Position numbers and translations under genes: made by a program
The notes under the pieces: model-generated
The model's input: the letters and a program-made list of their open reading frames with translations, nothing else
Databases searched by the model: none
What the model was told of the DNA's origin: nothing
Assembly (NCBI GenBank): GCA_028583405.1
Contig: CM053259.1
Location: 16,708,594-16,772,593, forward strand
DNA length: 64,000 nt
Reading direction: 5' to 3'
Source of the DNA: Pogonophryne albipinna
Lineage: Eukaryota; Chordata; Actinopteri; Perciformes; Artedidraconidae
Shown: one piece after another, positions 25,385 through 36,466 of the stretch
Layout: each line of letters begins with the position of its first letter
Numbering within the stretch: position 1 is the first letter of the stretch

Positions 25385-27565
25385 CTTATTGAAGGGTTCT
25401 GGAAACGACGCTCCAGGCGATTGATGAACCACAGTTTGAGGAATGGCAGCGCGGCTTCCGCCCTGGTCATGGAACCTCTTAAATCTCTTTAATCTTGGAA
25501 GAATACTGGTGTCGTCACAGAGCTTGCCCATCAATGTGTGTTTTTTGTATGTGGAGATTCCTTAAAAGCATGCCCTGCAGTGTCGTGTATGTGAGGAAGA
25601 GATATAGGAGATGCCTGGGCAACTGATGCAAGACTAGCATGCCAGAACCAGAGCTGTGTACGGATCCACAGCAATAAGTCAACAATATTTTCAGAAGATG
25701 CCCTTCTCTGCCAAGGTTTTTCCCTAATGATTTTCTATGGTAGAATCTAAAAGCACAGCTGAGGTGTAGAGAGGTTCCACTTGTTTTAGGATTGTGTTCC
25801 CACATTTTGCTGATGATGTAGCGTCTTTGGCTTAATCAGACTTTGACCTCTGGTGTGAACTATCTTGCTTTCCATCAGGCTATAAAACGGGAAGAGAGTC
25901 AGCAACTCTCAGTCTTAAGCCATGCCACTCTGCTAAATTGCCCCTTTAAGGTTTTGAGCAAGTTGCTGGCTTCGGTGGGGGGGTACATTGATATATTTTT
26001 TCATCAGTGAGGGTCAGTGCTTGAATTGGGCCGGTACTCACCGGTACGCAGTACCGGCACTTCTAATTTTTACCCATGTGGTACCGGCACTTCTTACTGA
26101 GTACCGGCAAGGTGCCTCGTAAAAAGCGATAATGAAAATGTTTCCAATAAATGAATAAAATGATTTTTGACCACTTTGTTGTTCAGATATATCACATATT
26201 TGTAACTAAATGATACATTAATTGAAACAAAACACAGTATAGACTGAGGAGTGACTCTCGTGAGTTTCATGTATTTTCTTCACTCCGCTGGGAAACTGCT
26301 CTCATGTCAAGAAGCATCAGATCAGTGCATGCGCTGCATCGTCCAATCAGTGAGCGATACACAGTAAGGGGGCGGGGCGAGAATCTGAGGATTTCATCGG
26401 AGGATGGTCTGGTGGTTCCTCGGTTCCTCCATTATCGCTCCTCGCTCCTCCGGCAGAAATAAGCGCCATGGGACGCTACTCAAGATGGCGCAGACAAATC
26501 AACTTCCGGTGATACCGAGGAAATGAAAATAGTCGACCTGAGACGCATCTATGACGCGCCGCAGCGATAGACTAGAGCAGAAAAGACATCACATAACGTT
26601 AGCATTTCGAAAATGTTAGCGTGGCTTAATAATAGTGCGAAAAGACAGCGATTGTCGCGGGACAAGGATTCCCTCTCTCCTTTCCTGCTGAAAGATGGTG
26701 AGTGTACTCAGGGACGAGGAGTCATTTAACCAGCCGCCAGTAGGATTCAGGCTTTACTTTCTTTTATATCCATAAAGACAAAGTAAATCTGTTTACAGTT
26801 GTTTCATATGGATGTTGAGAGGTATCCATATATCTCTTCATTTTGCTCTCAAAGTGCACCAGATTGATGCATCTAACTTCAATATTTAAAAAAAAAAAAA
26901 TCTTCCCGGGGGTACATGCCCCCGGACCCCCCTAGAAGGTGTCAGGTCCACCCCCCACTTATAAAAATAGTACTTTACCACTGCACCCCCTCTAATCTCA
27001 GATGCACCCGGAGTCATTTTGTTTAAGTACAGTGAGCCTTTTCTAACTATATGACTTTGAGCCAAATACTTGTTTTTGGGCTATATAAATAAATTGACTT
27101 GAAACAGTTGCTGATTTAGAGTACTGGCACCTTTTTTATTCCAATTCAAGCACTGGTGAGGGTAATATGGATCCTTAGATCCACTGGCAAATTGGTACTG
27201 AATTCCCAATATTCTGGCTGTTGTACTTTACAAAGATCAGAGCTAAGCCTGAAGGCAAAGCTCTGGATTTACTAGTTGATCTCTGGCCTGTGGTCATGAG
27301 CTCTAGGAAGTGACTGGAAGAATGCAAACACATATTCAAACTACTTTAATGACTTGTTCACTTATTCTTTGGGAATCTGATAATGAATGGTCCTGCATAC
27401 CTCTCTATGGAGAACGTCCAAGACTGTGCACATGGGAAAGGATCCAAAGCAGACCCAGAACATTTTGGAGGGATTACACATCCCACATGGCTGGTTATGC
27501 TTTGGGAGATGCTGGCTGGGAAAAGGAAGTCTGTGCTTCTTTGCTAAGCAAGCTGCCATTGTGAA
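25385..27565 (+). mobile_element. Degenerate RTE/Rex3-like LINE, split by a hAT
   Basis: Decayed reverse-transcriptase coding sequence runs along the + strand. At about 25436 a QRGFRPGHGT motif (the conserved GFRPG block) is readable. At 25806-25820 the catalytic FADDV box is intact. After the inserted hAT (26015-27155), the sequence resumes with the region TGAAGGCAAAGCTCTGGATT, then GGTCATGAGCTCT, and near 27440-27560 the C-terminal block (KQTQNILEGLHIPHGW in one frame) and a CTTTGCTAAGCAAGCTGCC end. Wording and order match the RTE-type Rex3 elements of fish. Several frameshifts and stops show that it is dead. It sits directly after an stt3b exon. Confidence 0.75.
26015..27155. mobile_element. 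hAT transposon inserted in the LINE, 1.1 kb
   Basis: The ends are CAGTGCTTGAATTGG and CCAATTCAAGCACTG, a perfect 15-bp inverted pair. A perfect 8-bp target duplication GTGAGGGT lies at 26007-26014 and 27156-27163. The duplicated word lies inside LINE sequence that is continuous when the element is removed. The left half is rich in GTACCGGCAC repeats. At 26611 a short frame starts MLAWLNNSAKRQRL and reaches a GTGAGT donor-like site, so it may be the remnant of a transposase first exon. The block at 26850-26950 is shared with the hAT at 19561. Confidence 0.9.
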
Positions 27566-27744
27566 TTTGACCTACTTAATTGGCAAAAGCTGATAGATTG
27601 AGTCTTATTTTAGCCACGGCAGGAACTTTTGGGGGAATTTTCTTAATATTCTGTCTCAATCCCTCCTTATATGAAATGATTATTATAGCACCAAAATGGC
27701 CCCAATTAATCAGTAGAGTCACGCATTGAATTATGCAGGGAGGG

Positions 27745-29043
27745 TAGTGCTGCGTACCTGGACTCACATTCAGGTTCAGGTCCGGACTCAAGTCCAGAGG
27801 TTCAGGTCCGGACTTATAAGTCCGGACCTGAACCCATGGCTTGTGTCAAGTTGTGAGTAACTAAAGTGAACTTATTGTGAGCTAATTATCAATTGAAAAT
27901 TAACTCATAATCAACTCAAATTCAAACTCGTCAGGTTTATTGTGCTCCCTTCCAACTTGTGTCTACATTTCTCTACAAAGTACAAATGTAAAAAAAACAC
28001 TTTTTGCCACTTAGTCTACAAATGACAGCAACTACAGTGAACTACTACAAAGTTCAAACATTTATTTCATTTACCAAACTAAAGTAACCAAACAGTCCCT
28101 GAGCTGACTGAGCCTAAATCCCTAAAACGTTGCTGAAAGGTAGAGTGTAGAGTAGACTATACGCATTACACTGTTACACACCTACTATACAGTATACACT
28201 GTAGTGACTGTACTGTCAGAGTGTACTTTACTGTCTGTACACCATGTCTTTTCTACAACTCTACATGTGTACATTATACAGTACATACTACATACATAGT
28301 GATGTACATACATACTGTTAGAAATTAAAATCAATGTTGATATGGTGTAATTTTGAATGAAATACACTATTTAATTTAAATCAGTTTTATTCTGAAAAAA
28401 ACGGAAGTTCACACTATTAACTTAATACTTTTATTCTGAAAATTCTTCACTTCCGATTATCATTAGCATGTGGCAAAATGCTACGTTTTCAAACCGTGAA
28501 TCGAAGGTGAAATGACATGTGATGTTGTACACTGAGCACACTGGGATTAGCACTCATTTATTAACGCTGAATAACGTTTATCAGGGAATGTTTAAATAAC
28601 CACAGACACCAGAATGATGTAATTTAGCAACAGAAAAAGGCAGGAATTGCATTGGACCCGCCCCCTGACGACGCCGGCCAATAGGAGAAGACCTCAGATG
28701 ACAACAGGAAGAGCAAGCCAAGAATTGATCTCTTCTACCTGCTGACCTGGGCTGACTGGAGATGAGGAGAGCGCCTCCTTTTGCAATTTCATTTGTATGT
28801 ACACCACCGCATCTTTTGTGGAATTAAATGCTGTTAACTTTTATAAGCTTCCCTTGACTCTTTTCAGTCTCTCCTGCCTTCAGGGAGGTTTTTAGATGGT
28901 TTAGAACAAGAAGGAGAATATACGTAAGTGCTAGTTTTTTTGCGAGTCCAAGTACCGGTTCCCGACGTTCCGGTTTTAACCGGACTTGAACCGAAACTTT
29001 TTACAAGTCCAGTACCGGTTCGGCGTACCTGTACGCAGCACTA
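27745..29043. mobile_element. Non-autonomous hAT transposon inserted in a SINE, 1.3 kb
   Basis: The ends are TAGTGCTGCGTAC and GTACGCAGCACTA, flanked by a perfect 8-bp duplication AGGGAGGG (27737-27744 and 29044-29051). Subterminal arms carry repeated GGTTCAGGTCCGGAC and CCGGACTTGAACC words. No transposase frame survives. The right copy of the duplication is the first part of the SINE that follows, so this element landed in the 5' end of that SINE. Confidence 0.9.
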
Positions 29044-29224
29044 AGGGAGGGTGTGGCTCAGTGGTTAGTGTGCTGATCTTCAGATCCCCACTGCACTCAG
29101 CATGTTGTTGTGTCCTTGGGCGAGACACTTCTCCACAACTTGACCCAGTGGGGATTGCCCACAGTATTGAGTGTATTTAGGTCGCTTTGGATAAAAGCGT
29201 CTAACAAGGGACATGTAATGTAAT
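29044..29224 (+). mobile_element. tRNA-derived SINE interrupted at its 5' end
   Basis: The head reads AGGGAGGGTGTGGCTCAGTGG, an A-box-like start. The body has TTGTGTCCTTGGGCGAGACA and GTGGGGATTGCCCACAGTATTGAG. The tail has AGGTCGCTTTGGATAAAAGC and a TGTAATG ending. It matches the truncated copy at 19326 and shares its tail with the copy at 20023. The few bases left of the hAT (27737-27744) duplicate its first bases. The B box is degenerate. Confidence 0.85.
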
Positions 29225-29261
29225 GCTTTAATTTATGACAAGAAATGTTACCAGCAATAGA

Positions 29262-29400
29262 TATCAGAATCAGAATACCTTTATTAGTCCCAGAGAGGGG
29301 AAATGGACGTAGTTACAGCAGAAAAAAGAGCCACAGACAGCTTAATGTTACATATGTTACATGCATTAAGTACTAAGTTATGATATAATAAAAAATATAA
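29262..29400 (-). mobile_element. LINE 3'-end fragment
   Basis: The segment starts with ATCAGAATCAGAATACC followed by TTTATTAGTCCCAGAGAGGGG and a AAATGG-like block. Read on the minus strand this is the 3' end of a common fish LINE with a short GATTCT-type tandem tail. Only the last 100 bases or so remain, followed by A/T-rich sequence. Confidence 0.65.
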
Positions 29401-29820
29401 TAAAAACATTTAAATAAATAAAAAGTTACTTAATTTTCAAAATACACATCCTGTAACAGTTCTTAGGATTTAGCAGCCAGGTATATATATATATATATAG
29501 CACAGTTTTAACGGCATGTATATATATGTATTAGGGCTGTCAGTCGATTAAAATATTTAATCGCGATTAATCGCATGATTGTCCATAGTTAATCGCGATT
29601 AATCGCAAATTAATCGCACATTTTGTATCTGTTCTAAATGTACCTTAGAGGAATATTTTTCAAGTTTTTAATACTCTTATCAACATATGAGTGGACAAAT
29701 ATGCTTTATGCTAATGTTTATTATCATTTGAACAATGAGAAATATTCTCATGAATATTAAACACAACAACCTCTGAACATTAAAAATATTCGCCTCAATT
29801 CAACCTGGAACCTCTCTCAT

Positions 29821-30027
<207 letters not shown>

Positions 30028-30046
30028 CATCAGGATTCACAACAAC

Positions 30047-30660
30047 GCCTAGAATCCATTGCACACATAACAAATGGATGTAATGCATACAAACGCCTGT
30101 ACATAGCCCGTCATGCCCGCATTGTGGACATTGTGTCTGATGCGGTACGAAACATCTTACCATCTAGCGCAGCAATGTACAAGCACGCTAGAGTGCTACC
30201 AGAATGGTTTGGTTTTTACCAATGATGTCTTTGCTAACATCCCAAATACACCTGATGTTGTTTTTGTTGACACCAACCACAAGGAGGTGCTAATATTAGA
30301 AGTAGGCTGTGCCTTTGACCTGTACATGGACCAGGCTTTCCAGGACAAGTATATCAAATACCAACCACTGCTCGATGTGATAACCAGCTTTGGGTACAAG
30401 TGTAGATACAGCATAATTATATTCGGAAGTCTTGGCCATATATATAAATGCACCATGATTGGTCTGAGAATTGCTGAAATGTCAAAGAGAAAAGCCAAAC
30501 AAATTGCCAAATATTGATCTGTTTCAGCTATTATTGGCAGCTTAGCCGTGTGGAGAAGGAGATGCCATGTGTTCCCCTAAGTGTTCTGTGCTGCTCAGCC
30601 CCGATATATTTGATTCCCTGTCTTATGTAATATAATTTGTGGAACCAAATAAAGTATTCA
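30047..30660 (+). mobile_element. 3' end of a restriction-like-endonuclease LINE (R2/R4-type group), frameshifted
   Basis: One frame (about 30047-30226) reads RLESIAHITNGC, then KRLYIARHARIVDIVSDAV, like the His/Cys and RH stretch that precedes the endonuclease in LINEs of the R2/R4/NeSL type. It ends in a stop. A second frame, entered by a frameshift near 30200, runs to the stop at 30517 and reads IPNTPDVVFVD, LILEVGCAFD and DKYIKYQPL. That fits the PD-(D/E)xK-like arrangement of the restriction-like endonuclease. A short 3' UTR with AATAAAG near 30649 ends at another TG tract. Everything upstream of the His/Cys region is missing. Confidence 0.7.
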
Positions 30661-30694
30661 AGTGTGTGTGTGCGTGCGTGCGTGTGTGTGTGTG
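30661..30694. repeat. (TG)n microsatellite with CG interruptions
   Basis: A TG/CG tract at the 3' end of the LINE fragment. Together with 29824-30023 it brackets the LINE. Confidence 0.9.
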
Positions 30695-31712
30695 ATGGAT
30701 CGTTGGAGCCAGCGCCATAGCTATGTGCAACTCAAGGCATATGCTCGAACGGGAGCTGCCTGGACGCTGCAATCATGTTGCGCTATCCGTGCTGAGTGTG
30801 CTGACTTTTTCGTACAATGTCCCACTGTCTGGCTACCTGCATAAAGTCAAGTGCTCGGCGCAGTCGTCGGCGAAATGTCGCTCCTCTGTTTTCATTTAAA
30901 CAGCTCCTTATATCCGTTAGCGCAGCTAGCTAGCACCAGATGCTAACAACAACAATACACGTAAGGTCTCTCTCTCGCTCGCTCGGGCCACACATACACA
31001 CACCCTCCCGGTCCTCCCAGTCAGGGCCTGCCGGAGAGCGTGGAAGTGTGGTCTGCCGCAAGCGGACGGCAGGAGTGGGGCTGTCAGCATCAGTTTGTAG
31101 ATGGTATTTTAAACTCGATACGCTCTGAAACTACGTGGCGGCCGAGGACAAAAAATACACATGCGTTAATCGCGTTAAAATAATTAGTGGCGTTAATTTT
31201 TTTTTTGCGTTATTAACGCGTTAACTTGACAGCCCTAATATATATATATATATATATATATTAGGGGTGTAACGGTTCACAAACATTTCGGTTCGGTACG
31301 TACCTCGGTTTTTAGGTCACGGTTCGGTTCGGTACGTTTTCGGTACAGCAGAAAAAATTATCACAAAACATAACATATTTTTTTTTTAAATTAAACTGAA
31401 TAATGTATTCACTCAAATAAATACAAAATATAATATAATAAACATTAAGGTGCAGCATTTCGATGAACTAAAATAATCTGTATTTGAACTTTACTATACT
31501 AGTACTCACAAAACATAAACTATTAGTTTTGGGTTTTTAATTATTATTAAACTATGAATATTCACTCAAATAAATATAAAATATAATAAAATAAACATTA
31601 AGGTGCAGCTTTTCGATGAACTGAAATAATCTGTATTTGTACTGTACTGTACTAGTACATAAGCAGCCAGTTTGACATTAGGACTTGCTTGTCATTGTAT
31701 TTTCATGTTGTT

Positions 31713-31863
31713 TTAAAGAAAGATGAACTTGTCCACATTGCTTGCCGAAAGGGCAGATCTGCTGGCACTAACAATGTCTCCTGCTGTGGAGAACACCCTC
31801 TCTAGGGACAGAGGTAGCAGATACAGCCAGGTAGCGCTTTGCTAACATGGCAACATAAGGATA
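31713..31863 (-). pseudogene. hAT transposase C-terminal dimerisation fragment, frameshifted
   Basis: One minus-strand frame reads YPYVAMLAKRYLAVSATSV up to PRE. The next frame continues ERVFSTAGDIVSASRSAL and NVDKFIFL before a stop. Together these are the hAT C-terminal dimerisation block (the ATS-P-ERVFS-AG signature). A single missing base between PR and ERVF breaks the frame. Confidence 0.8.
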
Positions 31864-31925
31864 TTTGGCGTTTGTAATAGCTTTGGCTCGGTCTGAACTT
31901 TTTGCCAGTGGTGGAGGCTTAAATG

Positions 31926-32192
31926 CTAGCGGGAGTTGGGTTTGCACTTCAGTCTTTTGGTACCGGTGATATTCACGTTCGGGTGATGCCTTTTCAAATG
32001 AGTGTGCAAGTTTGATGTATTGCCAGCCGCATAACCAATTTTAGTTGAACAATGCCGACAAACAGCTTTGGTTCGGTCCACCTGTCTTTGTCCGTCATCC
32101 TTGTACGTAACTGCGAAACCAAAATGTTCCCAAACCGGAGACTTCAATGATGCTGGAGGATTTTCGAGCTCAACTTTATCTGCGTTCGCCAT
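31926..32192 (-). pseudogene. hAT transposase N-terminal fragment with BED zinc finger
   Basis: The frame begins MANADKVELENPPASLKSPV and continues into SPVWEHFGF. It then has CRHCSTKIGYAAGNTSNL and HTHLKRHHP, that is a C-X2-C ... H-X4/5-H BED finger. BED fingers sit at the N terminus of many hAT transposases and of host ZBED genes and bind the element ends. The frame ends at a stop after TKRLKCKPNSR where the catalytic core should begin. Confidence 0.85.
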
Positions 32193-32467
32193 TTCGACAG
32201 TTCCTCAAATTACTGACTACATTTGAACGCATCCCTCTGACCAGTTCGTCCAATGAAATGACTTGCTCGCTCTATGACGCGTTGAACACAATGGGAGCAA
32301 ATTACTCTTTATGCTGCGACGCAGCACCTGAGATTACTTCCAAGAAGTTGTTCACGTTCTCAATTTTTTACGTTTAACGTTATATTCGTTCGGTACACTT
32401 CGGTACACACGTGTACCGAACCGAAGGGCCCGTACCGAATAATTTCGGTACGTGTACCGTTACACCC

Positions 32468-32512
<45 letters not shown>

Positions 32513-32515
<3 letters not shown>

Positions 32516-33715
32516 AGCAATAGCTCACGACAGGCCGTGGTATATGCTCATTATATCACAGCTAAGGGGCGTGGTTCGGCCTGACGCAAAAGCTAACCCC
32601 CTTAGACAGCTTTTATAAAACGGTTACCAAGTGTGGCAATATGAAAGAAAAATACACACTCTAATTTAAATAGTTTTTATTAGTAAATAATGATGTTCAA
32701 AATAAAATAGTCCCTCCGTTGCCTTCTGCACGAAACATAGTGCGAGGTGGTTGCTATGCAACAACACTAACAGCTAGCGAACATATTAGGCAGAGAGCGT
32801 TGATCCATTATTTGGCTATTTATTTACATTCATTTGTATTTTGCTGTTTATTGTACACTCACTGAAAAACTGTCCAGCATCCATAGAATGGCTTACGTGG
32901 TTACTTGTATAGGTTGAGGTTGTTCTAGGCTGTTGCTTGGCGTGGTGAGAATATTGCTCCACTTTCTCCGGTCCCCGAGATTTGGCTTCCAGTCGCTCTG
33001 GAGAGAGTATTCGCACCTGTGGCCACTAACCGTGATCATTTCTCTGCTTTGTTTCAAGACCCGCATCAGAAAGCTTTTGAATGGTGGTACTTTTCCAGTT
33101 GGTCGACCTGCTCTTCACGTAGCTCTGCATGTCGTCGTTTAGGTGCTATTTTTTTCTGGAGATAGGCACTGCTCAATCCACTCCTCCATAGTAAGACCCC
33201 CCCAGAGGTCGAAGTTAATCTTAAATGTTTCCATCTTATGCTTTGTAAGTTTGTTTCGTAACGGAAGAAATGTAAATATAAAACTGACAAGTCAAATCAA
33301 GCAATCTGATTGGTCGATAGTGTTTTTGCGGACCTCTTTGATTACAGATTTGAAAACATCGTTGCTTGCTTTAAAAGTAGCACAATTCATTATGTCAAAC
33401 CTTGGAAAGTATCTAGATATCCCTGCCCTAATGCCAAAGGAACTGCACACTGATTATGTTTTGATGTCTATGTCTGGACCGCTGCGTAAAAAGGAGGGTT
33501 TCTGCCCCGTTACTTCTCCGCTGCTTTCTTGTTCCAGTTTGAAAAGCAAACTGCAAGCAGTTTGCTTTTCAGCCCAACGGTATACTGTTTTTCTCAGACG
33601 CGGAGGGATACTGACTTGTTGTGAAAAGTAACTTACAATTCTACCCGTGGTATACGCTCAGTATATCACGGCTAAGAACCAATCAGATTGCTTGATTTGA
33701 CTTGTCCGTTTTATA
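32513..33715. mobile_element. Composite DNA transposon with CCGTGGTATA palindromes
   Basis: The left part has CAATAGCTCACGACAGGCCG followed by TGGTATATGCTCATTATATC, and the right part (33650-33675) has a near copy, CCGTGGTATACGCTC then AGTATATCACGGCTAAG. Both are partly self-complementary. Minus-strand frames at 33066-33290 and 32816-33016 (LREEQVDQLEKYHH; SPERLEAKSRGPEKVEQ) look like frameshifted remnants of a charged protein I cannot assign. The type resembles a palindromic element group common in fish (possibly ISL2EU-like); that name is a guess. TA repeats border both sides. Confidence 0.5.
33277..33715. repeat. 38-bp terminal inverted repeat pair, 439-bp unit
   Basis: 33277-33314 and 33678-33715 are inverted copies with one mismatch: TATAAAAC, a T/G difference, then GACAAGTCAAATCAAGCAAT and CTGATTGGT. 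It could be a small MITE inserted into, or forming the right end of, the composite element. Inside it, 33541-33570 is a perfect hairpin with 14-base arms. Confidence 0.8.
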
Positions 33716-33739
33716 AATATATATATATATTGCACATAG

Positions 33740-34106
33740 TTGGTTGGTATTTAACAGCAGGGGCGATATAGTCTGTGTTGTGGTGTGTGTGTGTGTGTGG
33801 GGAGGGGGTTCTACTAGGGGCTGTGCTGGTTGTATAGTCTGACCGCTGCAGGAAGGAAGGACCTGCGGTATCTCTCCGTGAGACAGCGGGGATGCAGCAG
33901 CCTGTCGCTGAAGGGGCTGCACAGTGAGGACAGGGTGTCCTGGAGGGGGTGGGACACATTGTCCAGCAGGGAGGACAGCTTGGCTGCCATTCTCCTGTCT
34001 CCCACCACCTCCACAGTGTGTCCAGAGGACTCCCCAAGACAGAGCTGGCCTTCCTTACCAGTCTGTTGTTCATTCTCTTCCATATCTCTTCCATATCGAC
34101 ATGTAA
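33740..34106 (-). mobile_element. 3'-terminal fragment of a teleost LINE ORF2
   Basis: Minus-strand frames read MNNRLVRKASSVLGSPL and then, after a frameshift, VEVVGDRRMAAKLSSLLDNV and SDRLLHPRCLTERYRRSFLP with AAVRLYNQHSP before a stop. This is the C-terminal tail of a reverse-transcriptase protein common in fish genomes. The exact clade (Rex1/CR1/L2-like) is uncertain. A GT-rich 3' UTR follows at about 33770-33800. Confidence 0.65.
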
Positions 34107-34141
34107 GCAATTCTACAGTTCACATGTCAGATACATTGTAA

Positions 34142-35901
34142 AAGTAATATAATTTGCCTATACCTGTTGTTGTTTTTATTCATAAGCACATCAAGACTAC
34201 TCATCGACATTGAGTAATATCTAATGTAGTCAGTATGTATGTCCTCAATAGTGGTTCATGCAAATAACTAAAGTAGGTATTGAGTCTGTTGTCATTGGTA
34301 TTCTCAGTACTGTATGTTTGTGTTTGTGTGGGGTGGTGGGTAGGCTGGCGGTAGGCTGGGGTTAGGCTGGGGTTATCTGGGTTTAGGCAGCAAGGTGATG
34401 CAGAGATGCCATAAGCCTCCACCAGGCAGCATGGATTTAAGTCACAATCCAGTGGCAACAGTGAGCTGTGAACCTGACCGATTCCCCAGGCTGCTACTGT
34501 CTCCCTGTTTACCAGCAGCAAGAGCAGTTGTGAAGCATTGACCCTTTTCAGTGAACAATGTGCCAATTCCACAAAATCCATCTCCCATTTCCTCCCCCCC
34601 CCCCTCCTCTGTGAATTATCTTCCTCCAACCTCATCTTCTCAGCACTGCATCCTCTCAACCGTGAGGCCTGTGTGAGTTAAACACCTTTGGCCCATCCAT
34701 CTGCCCACTTTCCTTCTTACTTTTAACCAAGCTTTGTTATCCATCCAGGAGCACACCCTGAGATGTAATTGCATTACATATGGCTTGGTCTGGACTAAAG
34801 ACATTCTTAGTCGACACTGATATGATTTGGCGGTTTCGTTTGTTGATTTAATCATTAGATTGTGTAAAAATCGACAAAGAGGGAGCAGCCGTTGTTATAA
34901 AATATCAGGACTACATAACCCAGTGCCAAACAAATGTCACCAAGCGTTTCCATTGGCTCAGTTTGATATGCTTGGAAAGACCTGGTGATTTCCTTTCTTG
35001 TTCTTCCCCTTCTCTGTGCATGGTGATTGGAGAGTCCTCTGCACAGTACAGGCAGCGAGGCATGTTCATTTTGTTCATTGCCATCATATGCTGTTATCAT
35101 TACAGACCAAAGCAGATGGTGCAGTAGCAACACTACATGCTGAGGTTTGAATATAGTATGAACTACTGCACCAAAGACGCCACAAATTGGAATTACAAAA
35201 CCCCTCCCTCAACATTTATCTGTCATGACTTAACTAATTGTAATTGTACATGACAGGCCTTGATTGTAATAATGAATGTGCTGGTTCTGTCACAGTACAT
35301 GAATACTTGGGTTGTGCCCTTTACCCAATGGGTGGAGGCTGAAACTCATGATTAGACTGGTAATCGAAATTGGAAGGCGAATAGTTTGAAATTAATTTTT
35401 ATGACATTTAAAAGATCCCTGGGCTGCACAATTCTTTGTCTTCTGCATGCAAATAAACATACAAGGCTTTCCTCTGTACATTTCTATTTGCATTTCATGA
35501 ATATAGGCGTAAAATGAAACGAAAGAATGCATTTTTATTCATACATACTGTTAATTTGATCAAGTTTAATGTTGAGTTGTGCTGATTTCTGCTAAATTTA
35601 ACTTTCACTTGCAAGTTATTTCATGTTCCAGTCCAGTCCATTACTATAATTGTTTTAATTTGCTTAGCAGTAAGGATATAACCTTATATATAACCCTATA
35701 TCGTATATCTATTTGTATATTATAATGTTATTATGAGGTGTTAAAATGTAGTCTTTGCGAGAAACTTGAATAAATGCAGTAGTTTGAGGATGATGTTTTT
35801 ACAGCAATATAAAATAGATGTTAGAACGTTTTAATTTTCCTACTAAAACACTAAGCAAAAGGACATAAAGGATTATAGTGTATGTTGTACATGGGATATA
35901 T
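34142..35901. other. Intronic sequence, no feature seen
   Basis: No exon or repeat recognised. The 152-codon minus-strand frame at 34201-34659 shows no domain. Confidence 0.45.
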
Positions 35902-36466
35902 TTAAAGAGGACTTATCATGCAAAATGCACTTTTTGATGTCTTTTATACATAAATGTGTCCCCGGTGTGTCAGGGAACTCACACAGCGCCAGAAAATAAA
36001 ACCCTCTCTCTTTTCCTCCATACCCAAATCTCTAAAAACGGGGGTACAACGGAGCTGATCCAGATTTGCGGCGATTTTACGTCATATCGGAAATGTGGAC
36101 CCACGGCACTATCAGAAAGTTGCTATCAGAAACAATGCCCGACTGTTTTGGACGTAATATGGTCAGTGTTTACATTAGCATCGCTAACACTCAGAGCTAA
36201 CCTATACTGGAGAGCATGTGTGTGAAGAAGCAGGAAATAAAAAGGAACTCACCTTTTGGTATAACCGGCAAGAGAGCAAGCCTTTGAGCTCCATACTGTT
36301 TCAGAAATAATCCATGATATGGTGTTTCATCACGGCAGTGTTAATTTAGACAGTAGCTGCCTGGTCCCGCATGAGCTCAGCCCCCTTTTTTTTTTTTAAA
36401 GCTTTATTCCCAAAATCAGCACTTTTGAAACAGGAAGTGAAATAGAGGGATATGAAGCACTAATAT
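35902..36466. mobile_element. TTAA-type non-autonomous DNA transposon, copy 2
   Basis: The left end is TTAAAGAGGACTTATCATGC, the expected inverse of the right end of the copy at 11511. The shared blocks occur in the same order and orientation. The right end stops around a TAATATAG word and lacks the GGTCCACTTTAA terminus, so the 3' border is eroded. Confidence 0.7.

Larger units (their letters stand above)
31262..32470 (-). mobile_element. Internally deleted ZBED-like hAT transposon
   Basis: The ends are TAGGGGTGTAACGGTTC and GTACCGTTACACCCCTA, flanked on both sides by TA repeats. Subterminal arms carry many CGGTTCGGTAC / GTACCGAACCG words. On the minus strand the N-terminal and C-terminal pieces of a hAT transposase remain and the middle is gone. 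This is the usual way a hAT becomes non-autonomous. Confidence 0.88.
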
